NCBI GenBank assembly: GCA_018902755.1
Contig: JAHIQI010000010.1
Span: 39,048 to 103,047, forward strand
Direction: 5' to 3'
Source of the DNA: Pseudomonadota bacterium
GTDB taxonomy: Bacteria; Desulfobacterota; Desulfarculia; Desulfarculales; Desulfarculaceae
Length of the DNA stretch: 64,000 nucleotides
Part shown: positions 42,877 to 51,943 of the stretch, in pieces
How the letters are laid out: every line of letters begins with the position of its first letter
Numbering within the stretch: the first letter of the stretch is position 1
The notes under the pieces: generated by a model
The model's input: only the letters and a program-made list of their open reading frames with translations
Database searches by the model: none
What the model was told of the DNA's origin: nothing
Translations under genes and position numbers: made by a program

Positions 42877-44505
42877 TCATTCCCGCCCATCAGGCTGGGA
42901 ATCGCCCTCCCCATCGGCGGCCTGCTCCCGGCGCTTCTTGCGGGCCGCCTTGAGCTTGGCCGCCTTGCGCGAGCGCACCGCGCCGGTGGAAACGTCCTCC
43001 ACCGCGCTCCACCAGCCCACCACCTGGCGGGCCAGGTTGCCGATCTGCTTGATAAGCTCGCCCGCGGTGTCGCGGTGCTTGAACACGAAGTGCTCGCCCT
43101 CCACGTCCACGGTGACCGTGCCGCCCACCTTGAAGGGTGGCTCCATGCGCCCGTGGGCCAGGATCACCGAGCCGTCGGCCAGCTTCACGTAGCCCAGGTC
43201 CAGGGGATTGGCGAAGCCGGGCGGCGGGCTATACAGCTGGGTCCAGGTGAGCAGAGTGCCCCGCCCCGGCTTGAGGCTCTGGAGTTGCAACAGCGGGCGA
43301 CTGGGGACCAGCTCGGGCTGATACTCCAACTCCTCGGGCACCTGCCAGGTGCGCTTGCGGTCGGTGCGGGTGAGGATGGTCACCAGGTTGTTGTTGGCCA
43401 GCCCGCCGATGGACTGGGCCAGTCCAACGTCCACCTTGTTCAGCTGGCGCTCTGGCTCCACCTGGCCGCTCATCTGCCAGGCCAGCTCCACCACCTGGGC
43501 TAGGCCCGAGGCCCCCACCGGGTGGCCCCTGGCCTTGAGGCCGCCCGATGCGTTGATGGGCAGGCGGCCGCCGGGGCCGGTGTCGCCCTCCAGGGCCGCC
43601 TTCCAGCCATGGCCCGCCGGGAAGAAGCCCAGGTCCTCGCTGCCGATGATCTCGAAGATGGTGAAGGCGTCGTGCACCTCGGCCAGGTCGATGTCCGCCG
43701 GACCCAGCCCGGCCATCTGGTAGGCCTTTTTGGCCGCCTGCTTGGTGGAGTTGAAGGAGGTGAAAGACCCCCGGCGGCCCACGGCCAGGGTGTCGGTGGC
43801 ATGTCCCACCCCCACCAGGTTGAGCAGGCCGGGTCGGCTGCTTAGCACCATGGCCGCCGCGCCGTCGCTGATGGGCGCGCAGTCGTAGATGCGCAGGGGA
43901 TCGGCCACCATGCGGCTGGCCAGGTAGGTGTCGATTTCGATGGCCTTCTGGAACTGGGCGTAAGGGTTCAGGGCCCCCCCGGCGTGGTTCTTGATGGCCA
44001 CCGCGCCCAAGGCCCGGCAGAGGGTCTGCTCGTCCAGCTCGCCCTCAAAGGCATAGCGCCGGGCGATCATGGCCGCCAAGGCGGGCATGGTGGCCCCGTA
44101 GCTGCGCTCCACCCGGTCGATGACCCGGGCCAGGATGCGGGTGGTCTCGGTGGTCGGCAGGTGGGTCATTTTTTCGCCCGCCACCACCAGGGCGTTTTGC
44201 ACGTAGCCGCTGGCCACGGCGTAAAAGGCGCTTTCCAAAACCGCCGCCCCGGTGCTGCTGGCCGTCTCCACCCGGGAGGCCGGGGTGCCCGGCAGGCCCA
44301 GCTGGTCGGTGAGCACCGCGGCCAGGTTGGAGTCGCCGGTGAACTCGCCGGGATCCATGACCCCCAGGTACAGTGCGTCCACCGCCTCCAGTTCGGCTTG
44401 GTTCAGGGCCGCCTGGGCGGCCTCGATCATCATCTGCTCCAGGCTGTCGCCGCGCTTTCCGAACTTGCCCAGCGCCGCGCCTGCTATGAATACCGGGTTC
44501 GCCAT
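42877..44505 (-). CDS. Thiolase-like protein fused to a DUF35 OB-fold domain
   Basis: 542 residues from ATG 44505. Residues 1 to about 390 are a SCP2-thiolase-type domain: HDAFTIFEIIGSEDLGF and GGLKARGHPVGASGLAQ keep the catalytic His residues. The nucleophile motif (normally E-x-A-C-x-S-G) reads ETASSTG, so Cys is Ser at about residue 83. Residues about 400-500 match the OB-fold DUF35 domain (YSPPPGFANPLDLGYVKLADG), without a zinc ribbon. Such fusions or pairs work in acyl-CoA chain shortening, as aldolases (Ltp2/ChsH2 type) or thiolases. The Lys/Arg-rich tail is low complexity. Confidence 0.85.
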   Translation of the reverse strand: MANPVFIAGAALGKFGKRGDSLEQMMIEAAQAALNQAELEAVDALYLGVMDPGEFTGDSNLAAVLTDQLGLPGTPASRVETASSTGAAVLESAFYAVASGYVQNALVVAGEKMTHLPTTETTRILARVIDRVERSYGATMPALAAMIARRYAFEGELDEQTLCRALGAVAIKNHAGGALNPYAQFQKAIEIDTYLASRMVADPLRIYDCAPISDGAAAMVLSSRPGLLNLVGVGHATDTLAVGRRGSFTSFNSTKQAAKKAYQMAGLGPADIDLAEVHDAFTIFEIIGSEDLGFFPAGHGWKAALEGDTGPGGRLPINASGGLKARGHPVGASGLAQVVELAWQMSGQVEPERQLNKVDVGLAQSIGGLANNNLVTILTRTDRKRTWQVPEELEYQPELVPSRPLLQLQSLKPGRGTLLTWTQLYSPPPGFANPLDLGYVKLADGSVILAHGRMEPPFKVGGTVTVDVEGEHFVFKHRDTAGELIKQIGNLARQVVGWWSAVEDVSTGAVRSRKAAKLKAARKKRREQAADGEGDSQPDGRE

Positions 44506-44660
44506 CGTCTTCACCGTGTGCTTATGAATTCCCTGACAAGTTGCTCTCTTAATTTATGGTAGCACCGCGGAGCCCAGAGCCAAGGGAAATCGGCACGGAC
44601 GAGGCGGCAATTTGGGGAGCGATCGCCGGCTCCAGGGCCCCCCGGAGGCTACGGTGTTTT

Positions 44661-45944
44661 TTATATTTTGTCGCCGCCGCAGGGGCAGGGATCATCGGGG
44701 CCCAGGGGCTGGGCGTCGGCCCGGCGCACCAGGTCCATGATCCCCGCCACCTCCCGGCCGCTGCGCCAGAGTTGGGCCATGGCCCGGCAATAGGGGTCCA
44801 GGTGGGCAAAGACGCGGCGGTAGGCGGGGCACAGGTAGCTTTGGCCCGCCTCCTCCCCCGGGGAGGGGACAAAGCGGTGCTTGGGGCAGCCGCCCCCGCA
44901 GGCAAAGGCCACCGGGCACTCCCCGCAGGCCCGGGGCAGGGTGTCCCGCTTGGCCAGACCGAAGGCCCTCTGGGTCGGGGAAACCATCATTCGGGCCAAG
45001 GGGGTTTGCAGGATGTTGCCCAGGCGATAACGTGGGTACACGTAGTGGTCGCAGGAATACAAATCCCCGTTGGCCTCCAGCACGCCTGCGTGGCCGCAGG
45101 TGGCCGCGAACTGACACAGGCCCGAACCCCGGCCCAGCCAATTGCCCAGGGCCACCTCGAAAAACTGCACGAACATCCGCCCCACGTCGCGGCGCACCCA
45201 ATGGTCGAAGACCTGGATGTAGAACTCGGCCAATTGATCGGGCCGCGCGCTCCAGGGGCTCACCCGGCCCGGCGGCCCGGCCTCCTCGCCGGGGGGCGGA
45301 CTCCAGTCCAGGCCTCGCTCCCGGGCCGGGCCCTCGGGCAGGCGCTCCACCAGGGGGATGAACTGCATATGCCCCTGGCCCGCCTGGCGCAGGAAGTCAT
45401 AGAGCTCCAGGGGGTGGGCCAGGTTGGCTTGGCTGAGCACGGTGAGCAGATTGAAGCTCACGCCATGCTTGTTGAGAAAGCCCAGGCCCCGCATCACCCG
45501 CTCAAAGGTGGGGCCGCCCCGGGGGTCGCGGCGAAACACGTCGTGCATGTGGGGCGGGCCGTCCAGGCTGAGCCCCACCAAAAAGTCGTGGCGGGCCAAA
45601 AACTCCCCCCAGCGATCGTCCAGGAGCACCCCGTTGGTTTGCAGGGAGTTGCTTATCTTCTTGCCCTGGGCGTAGCGCGCCTGCAGGGCCACCACCTGGG
45701 CGAAGAAATCCACCCCCAACAGGGTGGGCTCGCCCCCCTGCCAGGCGAAGCTCACCTCCGGAAAGTCCTGGGCCCGGATGTACTGGCGGATGAAGGACTC
45801 CAGCACCGGGGGCGGCATGCGCCGCGGGGCTGGCCGGGGGTTCAGGCGCACCTTTTCCAGGTAAAAGCAGTAGCGGCAAGCCAGGTTGCATTGGGGCCCG
45901 GCGGGCTTGGCGATGATGGCATAGGGCGGGGCCAGGCCGGACAT
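44661..45944 (-). CDS. Anaerobic sulfatase-maturating radical SAM enzyme
   Basis: 427 residues. Converts the sulfatase active-site Cys or Ser to formylglycine without oxygen. Radical SAM cluster motif CNLACRYC near residue 20, AWQGGEPTL, SLDGPPHMHD, and a SPASM domain with CQFAATCGHAGVLEANGDLYSCDHYVYP and CGECPVAFACGGGCPKHRF. A CPCGGDKI tail ends the protein, perhaps SecA-tail-like zinc binding. The next gene upstream in the transcript is a Cys-type sulfatase, its likely substrate. Confidence 0.93.
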   Translation of the reverse strand: MSGLAPPYAIIAKPAGPQCNLACRYCFYLEKVRLNPRPAPRRMPPPVLESFIRQYIRAQDFPEVSFAWQGGEPTLLGVDFFAQVVALQARYAQGKKISNSLQTNGVLLDDRWGEFLARHDFLVGLSLDGPPHMHDVFRRDPRGGPTFERVMRGLGFLNKHGVSFNLLTVLSQANLAHPLELYDFLRQAGQGHMQFIPLVERLPEGPARERGLDWSPPPGEEAGPPGRVSPWSARPDQLAEFYIQVFDHWVRRDVGRMFVQFFEVALGNWLGRGSGLCQFAATCGHAGVLEANGDLYSCDHYVYPRYRLGNILQTPLARMMVSPTQRAFGLAKRDTLPRACGECPVAFACGGGCPKHRFVPSPGEEAGQSYLCPAYRRVFAHLDPYCRAMAQLWRSGREVAGIMDLVRRADAQPLGPDDPCPCGGDKI

Positions 45945-45998
45945 GACGGGTTGCTCCAGGACCCCGGCCCGGCGCGGCGGCCGGACCGGGGTGTTTGC

Positions 45999-47819
45999 TT
46001 AGATGTCCGGGGTGGTGATGGCCCAGCTCACGCTGTCCTCGTGAGGCAGCATGGAGCCGTCGTCTTGGCCCACCTCCCGCTCGATGAGGTCGTTGAGCTT
46101 TTGGTTCATGGCCAGGATCAGATCCCGGTGCCGGTGGGGCTCCACGGCCAGATTGTTGAGCTCATGGGGATCGTTGTCAAGGTCGTAAAGCTCCAGGTCG
46201 TTGTAGGCCAGCAGTTCCTCCAGGCTCCGGGGCTGGTTGTGCTGCTTGGGTGAGAAGTAGCGGCTGAACTTGTAGCGGCCGTCGAAGACCATGCGGATGG
46301 CCCCCCGCTTATTAAAGTCCGGCTTGATGCCGGCGTGGTCCCATTTGACCGGGTCCTGGCCCGTTTCGCTGTAGTCCAGGTACTTTTGGACGAAGTCCGC
46401 GTCCAGGTACAGAAACATATTGAAGCAGTACAGGGCGCCGGGGCGCACCTGATCCGGCTTGGCCTTTTCCCCCAGAGCCAACAGGGGGCTCAGGTCCTGG
46501 CCGGGCAGGTCTTGGCGCAACTTTTCCTTGGCCCGGGGGGCGGCCCCGGCCAGGCTGATTACCGTGGGGGTGAGGTCCAGGTGGCAGGTCACCGCCGGGC
46601 AGGCGCGGCCGCCGGGCATCTCGGGGTGGGCCACGATGAAGGGCACGTGGTTCTGCTCCTCATAGGTGCACGAACCCTTGCCGTGCATGTTGTGGGCGGT
46701 AGCCATGTCTCCGTGATCGGCGGTGAAGATGATGATGGTGTCCCGGTCGTGGTCCAGGGCCTCCAGTTCATCCAGCAGGCGGACCAGTTGGCGGTCCGTG
46801 GCCCGGATGTTGTTTAAATAGTAGTCCCGGTAGCGGCGGTAACGCGCCTCCTCCTCAGGGATGGGCCCCACCATGAGGTCATGGCAGAGCATGTACTCCC
46901 GGTGGGCCGGAGGACGCCCCTTCTGGTCCAGGGGCTGGTCCCAGCCCCGGGGCAAGGGCTCGGGATAGGCAGTCTGGTACTCTGGGTTGCGCGGCGGCCT
47001 GGCGATGGGGGCAATAAGCCCCTCCCTCTCCTGCACTTTCTCCCCCGGCTCGTCGGTGTTGAGGAACATGCTGTCGTGGGGATTCACCAGGCTGGTGACC
47101 AGCAGCCAGGGCTGCTTTTTCTCCCGGAGTTCCTCGCCCCTGGAGCGCAGCCAGCGGATGGCGTTGGAGGTGACCATGGTGTCGTTGACATAGCCGCCCC
47201 GGGTGAGGCCGATGAGGTCGCCGATGCAATCGTAGTCGGCAAAGCCGTACTGCTCCATCTGTTGGTTGAGCAGGCGCCAGGGCTGGTCCGGCGGGGAGCT
47301 CTGGTTTTCCTGGGCCTGCTCAAAGTCCTGGGACAGGTGCCACTTGCCCTTGTAGGCGGTGTAGTAGCCCAGCTCGCGCATAAGGTGGCCCATGGTGGGC
47401 ATGTCCGGGGAGAGGCGCTGCTTGGCCCAGGGCAGGTCGGTGTTGTCGAACATGCCGGTATTGGGCATGTGCTGGCCGGTGAACATCACCGAGCGCGAGG
47501 GGGTGCACACGTTGGAGCAGTTGTAGTGGTTGTGGAAGGTCACCCCCCGCGCCTGGAGGCGGGCCATGCCCGGCAACTCCAGGCCCCGGGGCAGCCGGGG
47601 GAAGTAGCGCTCCTGGTCGCACATGACCAAAAGGATGTTGTAGGGGCCGCCGCTGGGCGAGACGGCCTTGGCGGCCGGGGCGGGCTTTTCCCCGGCCCGG
47701 GCGGGCTTCCCCGGCCCCAGGGCCCCGGCCACTCCCAGGGAGAGGGCCCCCAGGCCGGCCGTCTTGATAAAGCTTCGCCGGGAGGTGTCGCCCGGATGAT
47801 CTTTGGGGGATTTGGACAT
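45999..47819 (-). CDS. Tat-exported Cys-type sulfatase
   Basis: 606 residues from ATG 47819 (AAAGGCG upstream); the ATG at 47849 lacks a ribosome site. Twin-arginine signal with SRRSFIKTAGLGALSLGVAG. Sulfatase signature NVCTPSRSVMFTG: Cys at about residue 105 becomes formylglycine. Other marks: LLVMCDQERYFP, YKGKWHLSQDF and FTADHGDMATAHNMHGKG. It hydrolyses a sulfate ester in the periplasm, perhaps choline or glycan sulfate; unknown. Maturase gene follows 54 bases on. Confidence 0.92.
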   Translation of the reverse strand: MSKSPKDHPGDTSRRSFIKTAGLGALSLGVAGALGPGKPARAGEKPAPAAKAVSPSGGPYNILLVMCDQERYFPRLPRGLELPGMARLQARGVTFHNHYNCSNVCTPSRSVMFTGQHMPNTGMFDNTDLPWAKQRLSPDMPTMGHLMRELGYYTAYKGKWHLSQDFEQAQENQSSPPDQPWRLLNQQMEQYGFADYDCIGDLIGLTRGGYVNDTMVTSNAIRWLRSRGEELREKKQPWLLVTSLVNPHDSMFLNTDEPGEKVQEREGLIAPIARPPRNPEYQTAYPEPLPRGWDQPLDQKGRPPAHREYMLCHDLMVGPIPEEEARYRRYRDYYLNNIRATDRQLVRLLDELEALDHDRDTIIIFTADHGDMATAHNMHGKGSCTYEEQNHVPFIVAHPEMPGGRACPAVTCHLDLTPTVISLAGAAPRAKEKLRQDLPGQDLSPLLALGEKAKPDQVRPGALYCFNMFLYLDADFVQKYLDYSETGQDPVKWDHAGIKPDFNKRGAIRMVFDGRYKFSRYFSPKQHNQPRSLEELLAYNDLELYDLDNDPHELNNLAVEPHRHRDLILAMNQKLNDLIEREVGQDDGSMLPHEDSVSWAITTPDI

Positions 47820-47979
47820 ATTGGCAACGCCTTTGGTGTGCAGTTTCATGGATGCCGGGGCAAGCCGCCCGGCACCGGGTGTTGGGCGCGCGTGGGCGGG
47901 GGTTGATCGCGGGTCATTTTAGGCTCCCTGCTTCAGAGGGTCAAGGCCGCCCCAAATCACCTCTTACCAGAACCGGTTG

Positions 47980-47996
47980 CCTAAGGTAAGCTTAGG
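47980..47996. promoter_or_regulatory. Palindrome upstream of era
   Basis: CCTAAG-GTAAG-CTTAGG, perfect 6-bp arms in the divergent sulfatase/era spacer. Possible operator; no known consensus. Confidence 0.3.
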
Positions 47997-48033
47997 TTTT
48001 AATTGTGGCTAACCATAACTGGTCGGGATAGAG

Positions 48034-48918
48034 ATGAAATCAGGCTTCGTGGCCATAATCGGCGCGCCCAACGTGGGCAAGTCCACCTTCCTCAACAAGG
48101 CCTTGGGTTTCAAGCTGGCCATCACCAGCGACAAGCCCCAGACCACCCGGCATCGTTTGTTGGGGGTGCACAACCTGCCCGAGGCCCAGATCATATTCCT
48201 GGACACCCCCGGCATCCACGCGGCCAAAAACGCCCTGAACCGGCGCATGGTGGCCACCGCCGAGCAGGCTCTTAGCGAGGTGGACGCGGTGCTGTTCATG
48301 GCCGAGATCACCGCCAAGGGCATGGAGCGGGCCCAGGCCCTGGCCCCCCGCCTGGCCAAGGTCGACAGCCCGGTGATCCTGGCGCTCAACAAAATCGACC
48401 TCCTTCCCAAGAAAGAGGCCCTGCTGCCGCTGTTGTCCCGGGCCGCCCAATGGGGCGACTGGAAGGCCCTGGTGCCCATCAGCGCCCAGAACGGCGACGG
48501 AGTGGACAATCTGTTGGCCGAACTGACCCAGGCCCTGCCCGAGGGGCCGGCCCTGTTCCCCCCGGACGTCATCACCGACCTACCCATGCGCTTTTTGGCC
48601 TCCGAGCTGATCCGCGAAAAGGTCTTCCGCCTCACCGGCCAGGAGGTTCCCTACTCCACCGCCGTGACCGTGGACCAATATTTGGAGCCCGAGGAGCCGG
48701 ACCGGCCGGTGGCCATCACCGCCACCATCCACGTGGAGCGCCAGGGCCACAAGGGCATCATCATCGGCAAGGGCGGGGCCATGGTCAAAAAGATCGGCAC
48801 CCAGGCCCGCCTGGATTTGGAAAAGCTGATCGGGCAGCCGGTGTTCCTGGACCTCATGGTCCGGGTGGAGCCCAAGTGGTCCCGCCAAGAGCAGGGCCTC
48901 AAGAAGATGGGGTATTAG
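48034..48918 (+). CDS. era: GTPase Era
   Basis: 294 residues. GTPase motifs GAPNVGKSTFLNKALG, DTPGIHAAKN and LNKIDLL, then the KH domain with IIIGKGGAMVKKIGTQARLDLE. Era binds 16S rRNA and helps 30S assembly. Single gene with a strong terminator after it. No doubt about identity. Confidence 0.97.
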   Translation: MKSGFVAIIGAPNVGKSTFLNKALGFKLAITSDKPQTTRHRLLGVHNLPEAQIIFLDTPGIHAAKNALNRRMVATAEQALSEVDAVLFMAEITAKGMERAQALAPRLAKVDSPVILALNKIDLLPKKEALLPLLSRAAQWGDWKALVPISAQNGDGVDNLLAELTQALPEGPALFPPDVITDLPMRFLASELIREKVFRLTGQEVPYSTAVTVDQYLEPEEPDRPVAITATIHVERQGHKGIIIGKGGAMVKKIGTQARLDLEKLIGQPVFLDLMVRVEPKWSRQEQGLKKMGY

Positions 48919-48951
48919 GCGCTAGGCGTCCGACTAAATAGTGCGAGCGAA

Positions 48952-48993
48952 TTTCCCGCGCCGGAGGTAGCCCCCCGGCGCGGGAAATTTTTT
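48952..48993 (+). terminator. Intrinsic terminator after era
   Basis: Perfect 13-bp stem TTTCCCGCGCCGG, 10-base loop, then TTTTTT. It also lies at the end of the convergent gene. Confidence 0.85.
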
Positions 48994-49897
48994 ACCACTT
49001 GAAAAGCTTCTTCACCGCGTCCAGGCCCTCTTTAACCGGGTCGGCCTGGCTGCCGCCATCCTGCTGGGCCGGGGCGGAGGTCTCTTTGTCGGCTTGTTGC
49101 TGGGCCGCTTGCCGCTGCTGGGCGGCTTGTTTTTGGGCGTCCTGGGCCTGGCTCATGGCCTGGCCCTGCTTCTTGCCGAAGTCCGGGTCCTTGAGCATGT
49201 CCATGACCTGCTTGGCCATTTTGCGCTGCTGGTCGTCGGCCTCCTGGTTGAACACCGGCTTGATGCCCGCGGGCGGCTGGAGCATCTCCGCCGGGATCGG
49301 CACCCCGGTCTTGATATCGGTGGCCACCATGTTCATCTGCATGCCCATGATCCCGCCCTCTTGCTTGAGCACCACGTGCTTGCCCTTCCAGGTGTAGCTG
49401 GTCAAGCCCATGACGGTGACGATCTCCACCGGATGGTTCATGAAGGTGCCCTGCTTGATCTCGGGCTTGCCGCCGCCCATGGCGGCCAGGAAGTTGCCCG
49501 CCATCTCTTCGGCGTTTTTCTTGACCCGCTTTTTCTCGGCCGGGGTGAGCTTCTCGTACTCCTGGGCCATGTAGGTCATGGAGTTGCCGGTGTAATAGGC
49601 CTCTTTCTTGCCCAGGTCCACGGTGGTGATGCGCTGGGGCTCGGTGATGGTGATGGTGTTGTCCTCGCTGCCGAAGCCCAGGATCTTGGTGGCCACCTGC
49701 TTGTGCTCGGCCTTGACGCTCCCCTTGTAGTAGACCGTGGACTGGCCCTTCTGGGTGCCCGAGTAGGTGTATTTGATGATGGCGGAGTTGAAGGGAGGCG
49801 CCAACTTGAAGGGGTTGTCGGCGGCAAGAGCCGCACAGGCCCAAGCCAGGGTCAAGACCGTGAGTGCAATGACCAACCAACCTCTTTTGATGCTCAT
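48992..49897 (-). CDS. Secreted protein with DUF4412-like features
   Basis: 301 residues from ATG 49897 with AGGAG upstream. Signal peptide MSIKRGWLVIALTVLTLAWACAALAAD. The mature part resembles a DUF4412/LolA-like beta domain (IIKYTYSGTQKGQSTVYYKGSVKAE, GSEDNTITITEPQRITTVDL). The C-terminal 70 residues are Gln/Ala-rich and probably helical. Function unknown; a periplasmic lipid or ligand carrier is conceivable. Single leftward gene. Confidence 0.75.
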   Translation of the reverse strand: MSIKRGWLVIALTVLTLAWACAALAADNPFKLAPPFNSAIIKYTYSGTQKGQSTVYYKGSVKAEHKQVATKILGFGSEDNTITITEPQRITTVDLGKKEAYYTGNSMTYMAQEYEKLTPAEKKRVKKNAEEMAGNFLAAMGGGKPEIKQGTFMNHPVEIVTVMGLTSYTWKGKHVVLKQEGGIMGMQMNMVATDIKTGVPIPAEMLQPPAGIKPVFNQEADDQQRKMAKQVMDMLKDPDFGKKQGQAMSQAQDAQKQAAQQRQAAQQQADKETSAPAQQDGGSQADPVKEGLDAVKKLFKW

Positions 49898-50366
49898 GCT
49901 TGCTCCTAAAATCAATGAAATCGCCGCGCGGACCTGCTCGAGTCGAATCAATCGGGATGCTGTCAATGCTAGGGGACATCGTTGGGTTTGGCAACGAATA
50001 TCATAAAGGCGAAAAGGGGGCCAGAAAGCATATGCCTTGACAGCGAAGACCGGCTTGGGGTAGCCATGAGTACAATAATTGCCGAATGAAGCCTCACGGA
50101 TTTTCAGCCAAAGCTGTTCTTATCCGTGGCCCGCAGGAATCCACAGCCTCTGCCTATCTCCTGGGCCCGAAACGCGGTCCAAACTCACCAGCTGGGAAAT
50201 TCAACTTAGAGACCTAGAAAAACCTTGGTGTGCCCTGAAAGTCGCCGGGCCACGGCCCTGGGGGAATCCCCGCTTTGGGAGGACGGGGACCAAACCGGGC
50301 CTGTGGGGGTGTCTGGCACCCTCAGGGCGTTTTCCGGTGTCCCTTGTCTCTAATGAGGAGGTTCTC
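49898..50366. other. Divergent spacer with possible atoE leader
   Basis: About 470 bases. No convincing gene; the atoE frame is open upstream but unlike the family. Just before atoE several inverted repeats occur: GGGCC/GGCCC near 50250, and a hairpin at 50300-50326 with CCTG/CAGG and GGGTG/CACCC arms followed by GGGCGTTTT. This could be an attenuator. Confidence 0.35.
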
Positions 50367-51791
50367 ATGGCAATTGAGCAAAAGCCCTCCGGGGGAGGAG
50401 GCCTAGCCGGTGCGGGCATCGTCCTAACCCGGTGGACGGAAAAATGGATCCCCGACGCTTTGGTCATCGTGTTCATTTTGAGCTTTATCGCCTACGTGCT
50501 GGCTCTGATCTGGGGGTTCAAACCCGAGGTGAACCTCGGCGGCCGGCTATATGGCGGGGTGGTGGCCTGGGGCAAGGGCTTCTGGCTCTACCTCCAGTTC
50601 GCCATGCAGATGTGCCTAATCATGATGACCGGCTATATCCTGGCCTTGTCGCCGCCGGTGCGCCGCCTGCTGGACGGCCTGGCCAGCCTGCCCAACCAAG
50701 ACAAGCCCTATCAGGCCATCGTAGTCATGGTCCTGTTCTCCACTCTGTCGGCCTGGATCTCCTGGGGCCTGTCCATCATCGGCAGCGCGGTGCTGGCCCT
50801 GTTTATCGTGCGGCGCAACCCCAAGGTGGACTACCGCCTGCTGGTGGCCGCGGCCTACCTGGGCCTGGGCTGCACCTGGCACGCCGGGCTCACCGGCTCG
50901 GCCACCCTGATGATGGCCTCGCCGGGTAACAAAATGGTTAAAATGGCCACCGAAAAAGGCTGGATAACCGGAGCTGTTTCCACCGGCGACACCATTTTCA
51001 ACCCCTTCAACCTCATTCTGGTGGCGGTGGTCATCATCGTAGTCACCTGGGTCATGGCCCGCATGCACCCCTCTCCCGAGAAAACCTACGTGATCCAGCC
51101 CGAGCTGATGGAAAAGCTCAAGCTTTATGAACCGCCGGCCCGTGAAGAGGTCAAGACCCCCTCCGACTGGATGAACTGGTGGCCAGGATTCAACATCATC
51201 ATCGTGGTGGGAGGGGCGATCGCCCTGTACTCCTACCTGGCCGGCAAGCCCATGGGTAACTGGCTGACCCTGAACAACGTGATCTTCTTCTTCCTGATGC
51301 TGGGCATCCTATTCCACTGGCGGCCCTGGTCCTTCCTGATGGCCACCATGGAGGCGGGCAAGGCGGTGTGGGGCATCATCATTCAGTTCCCCTTCTATGC
51401 CGGCATCTTCGGCCTGATCTACTTCACCGATCTTTCCAAGGTTTTCACCCAGGCCTTCGTGACCATCAGCAACACCAGCACCTTTTTACTCTTCGCCTAC
51501 TGGTACGGTGGGCTGCTAAATTACTTGGTGCCATCGGGCGGCGGCGAGTGGCTAATGACAGCGCCCTACCTGCTGCCCGCCGGCAAGGTCATGGCCCTGC
51601 CGGCCCACAAAACCATAATTGCCTACGCGTGGGGCGACATGATGACCGACATGATCCAACCCTTCTGGGCCATCGCCATGCTGGCCGTGGCCAAACTTAA
51701 CTTCCGCGACATCATGGGCTACCTCATGGTGATTTTTTTGATCTACTTCGTCATCACCTCCATCGCCTTCCTGATTTTCCCCTGGATTTAG
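50367..51791 (+). CDS. atoE: Short-chain fatty acid transporter AtoE family
   Basis: 474 residues from ATG 50367 with GAGGAGG six bases upstream. About 12 membrane helices. TIGR00366-like motifs: LTRWTEKWIPDALVIVFILS, LGLGCTWHAGLTGSATLMMA, FNLILVAVVI and VPSGGGEWLMTAPYLLPAG. It carries short-chain fatty acids such as butyrate or acetoacetate. Together with the CoA-transferase and ETF genes it fits fatty-acid consumption or production. Single gene. Confidence 0.92.
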   Translation: MAIEQKPSGGGGLAGAGIVLTRWTEKWIPDALVIVFILSFIAYVLALIWGFKPEVNLGGRLYGGVVAWGKGFWLYLQFAMQMCLIMMTGYILALSPPVRRLLDGLASLPNQDKPYQAIVVMVLFSTLSAWISWGLSIIGSAVLALFIVRRNPKVDYRLLVAAAYLGLGCTWHAGLTGSATLMMASPGNKMVKMATEKGWITGAVSTGDTIFNPFNLILVAVVIIVVTWVMARMHPSPEKTYVIQPELMEKLKLYEPPAREEVKTPSDWMNWWPGFNIIIVVGGAIALYSYLAGKPMGNWLTLNNVIFFFLMLGILFHWRPWSFLMATMEAGKAVWGIIIQFPFYAGIFGLIYFTDLSKVFTQAFVTISNTSTFLLFAYWYGGLLNYLVPSGGGEWLMTAPYLLPAGKVMALPAHKTIIAYAWGDMMTDMIQPFWAIAMLAVAKLNFRDIMGYLMVIFLIYFVITSIAFLIFPWI

Positions 51792-51943
51792 CCATCCCGG
51801 CTCTAGGCCCGGCCCCCCCGCCTAGGGTCCGCCCCGGAGGGAGACAGAACCCTCTGGGGCCTTTGGATAGGCATCAAATTGGCCGATCCGCCCCGCAACC
51901 ATGCGCCTTGTGTTAATCTGGCCTTGATAAAGGAGGCAAAGCC

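Noticed and set aside
44556..46253. Long rightward frame opposite the maturase and sulfatase
   Set aside because: Crosses two real genes on the other strand and shows no motif.
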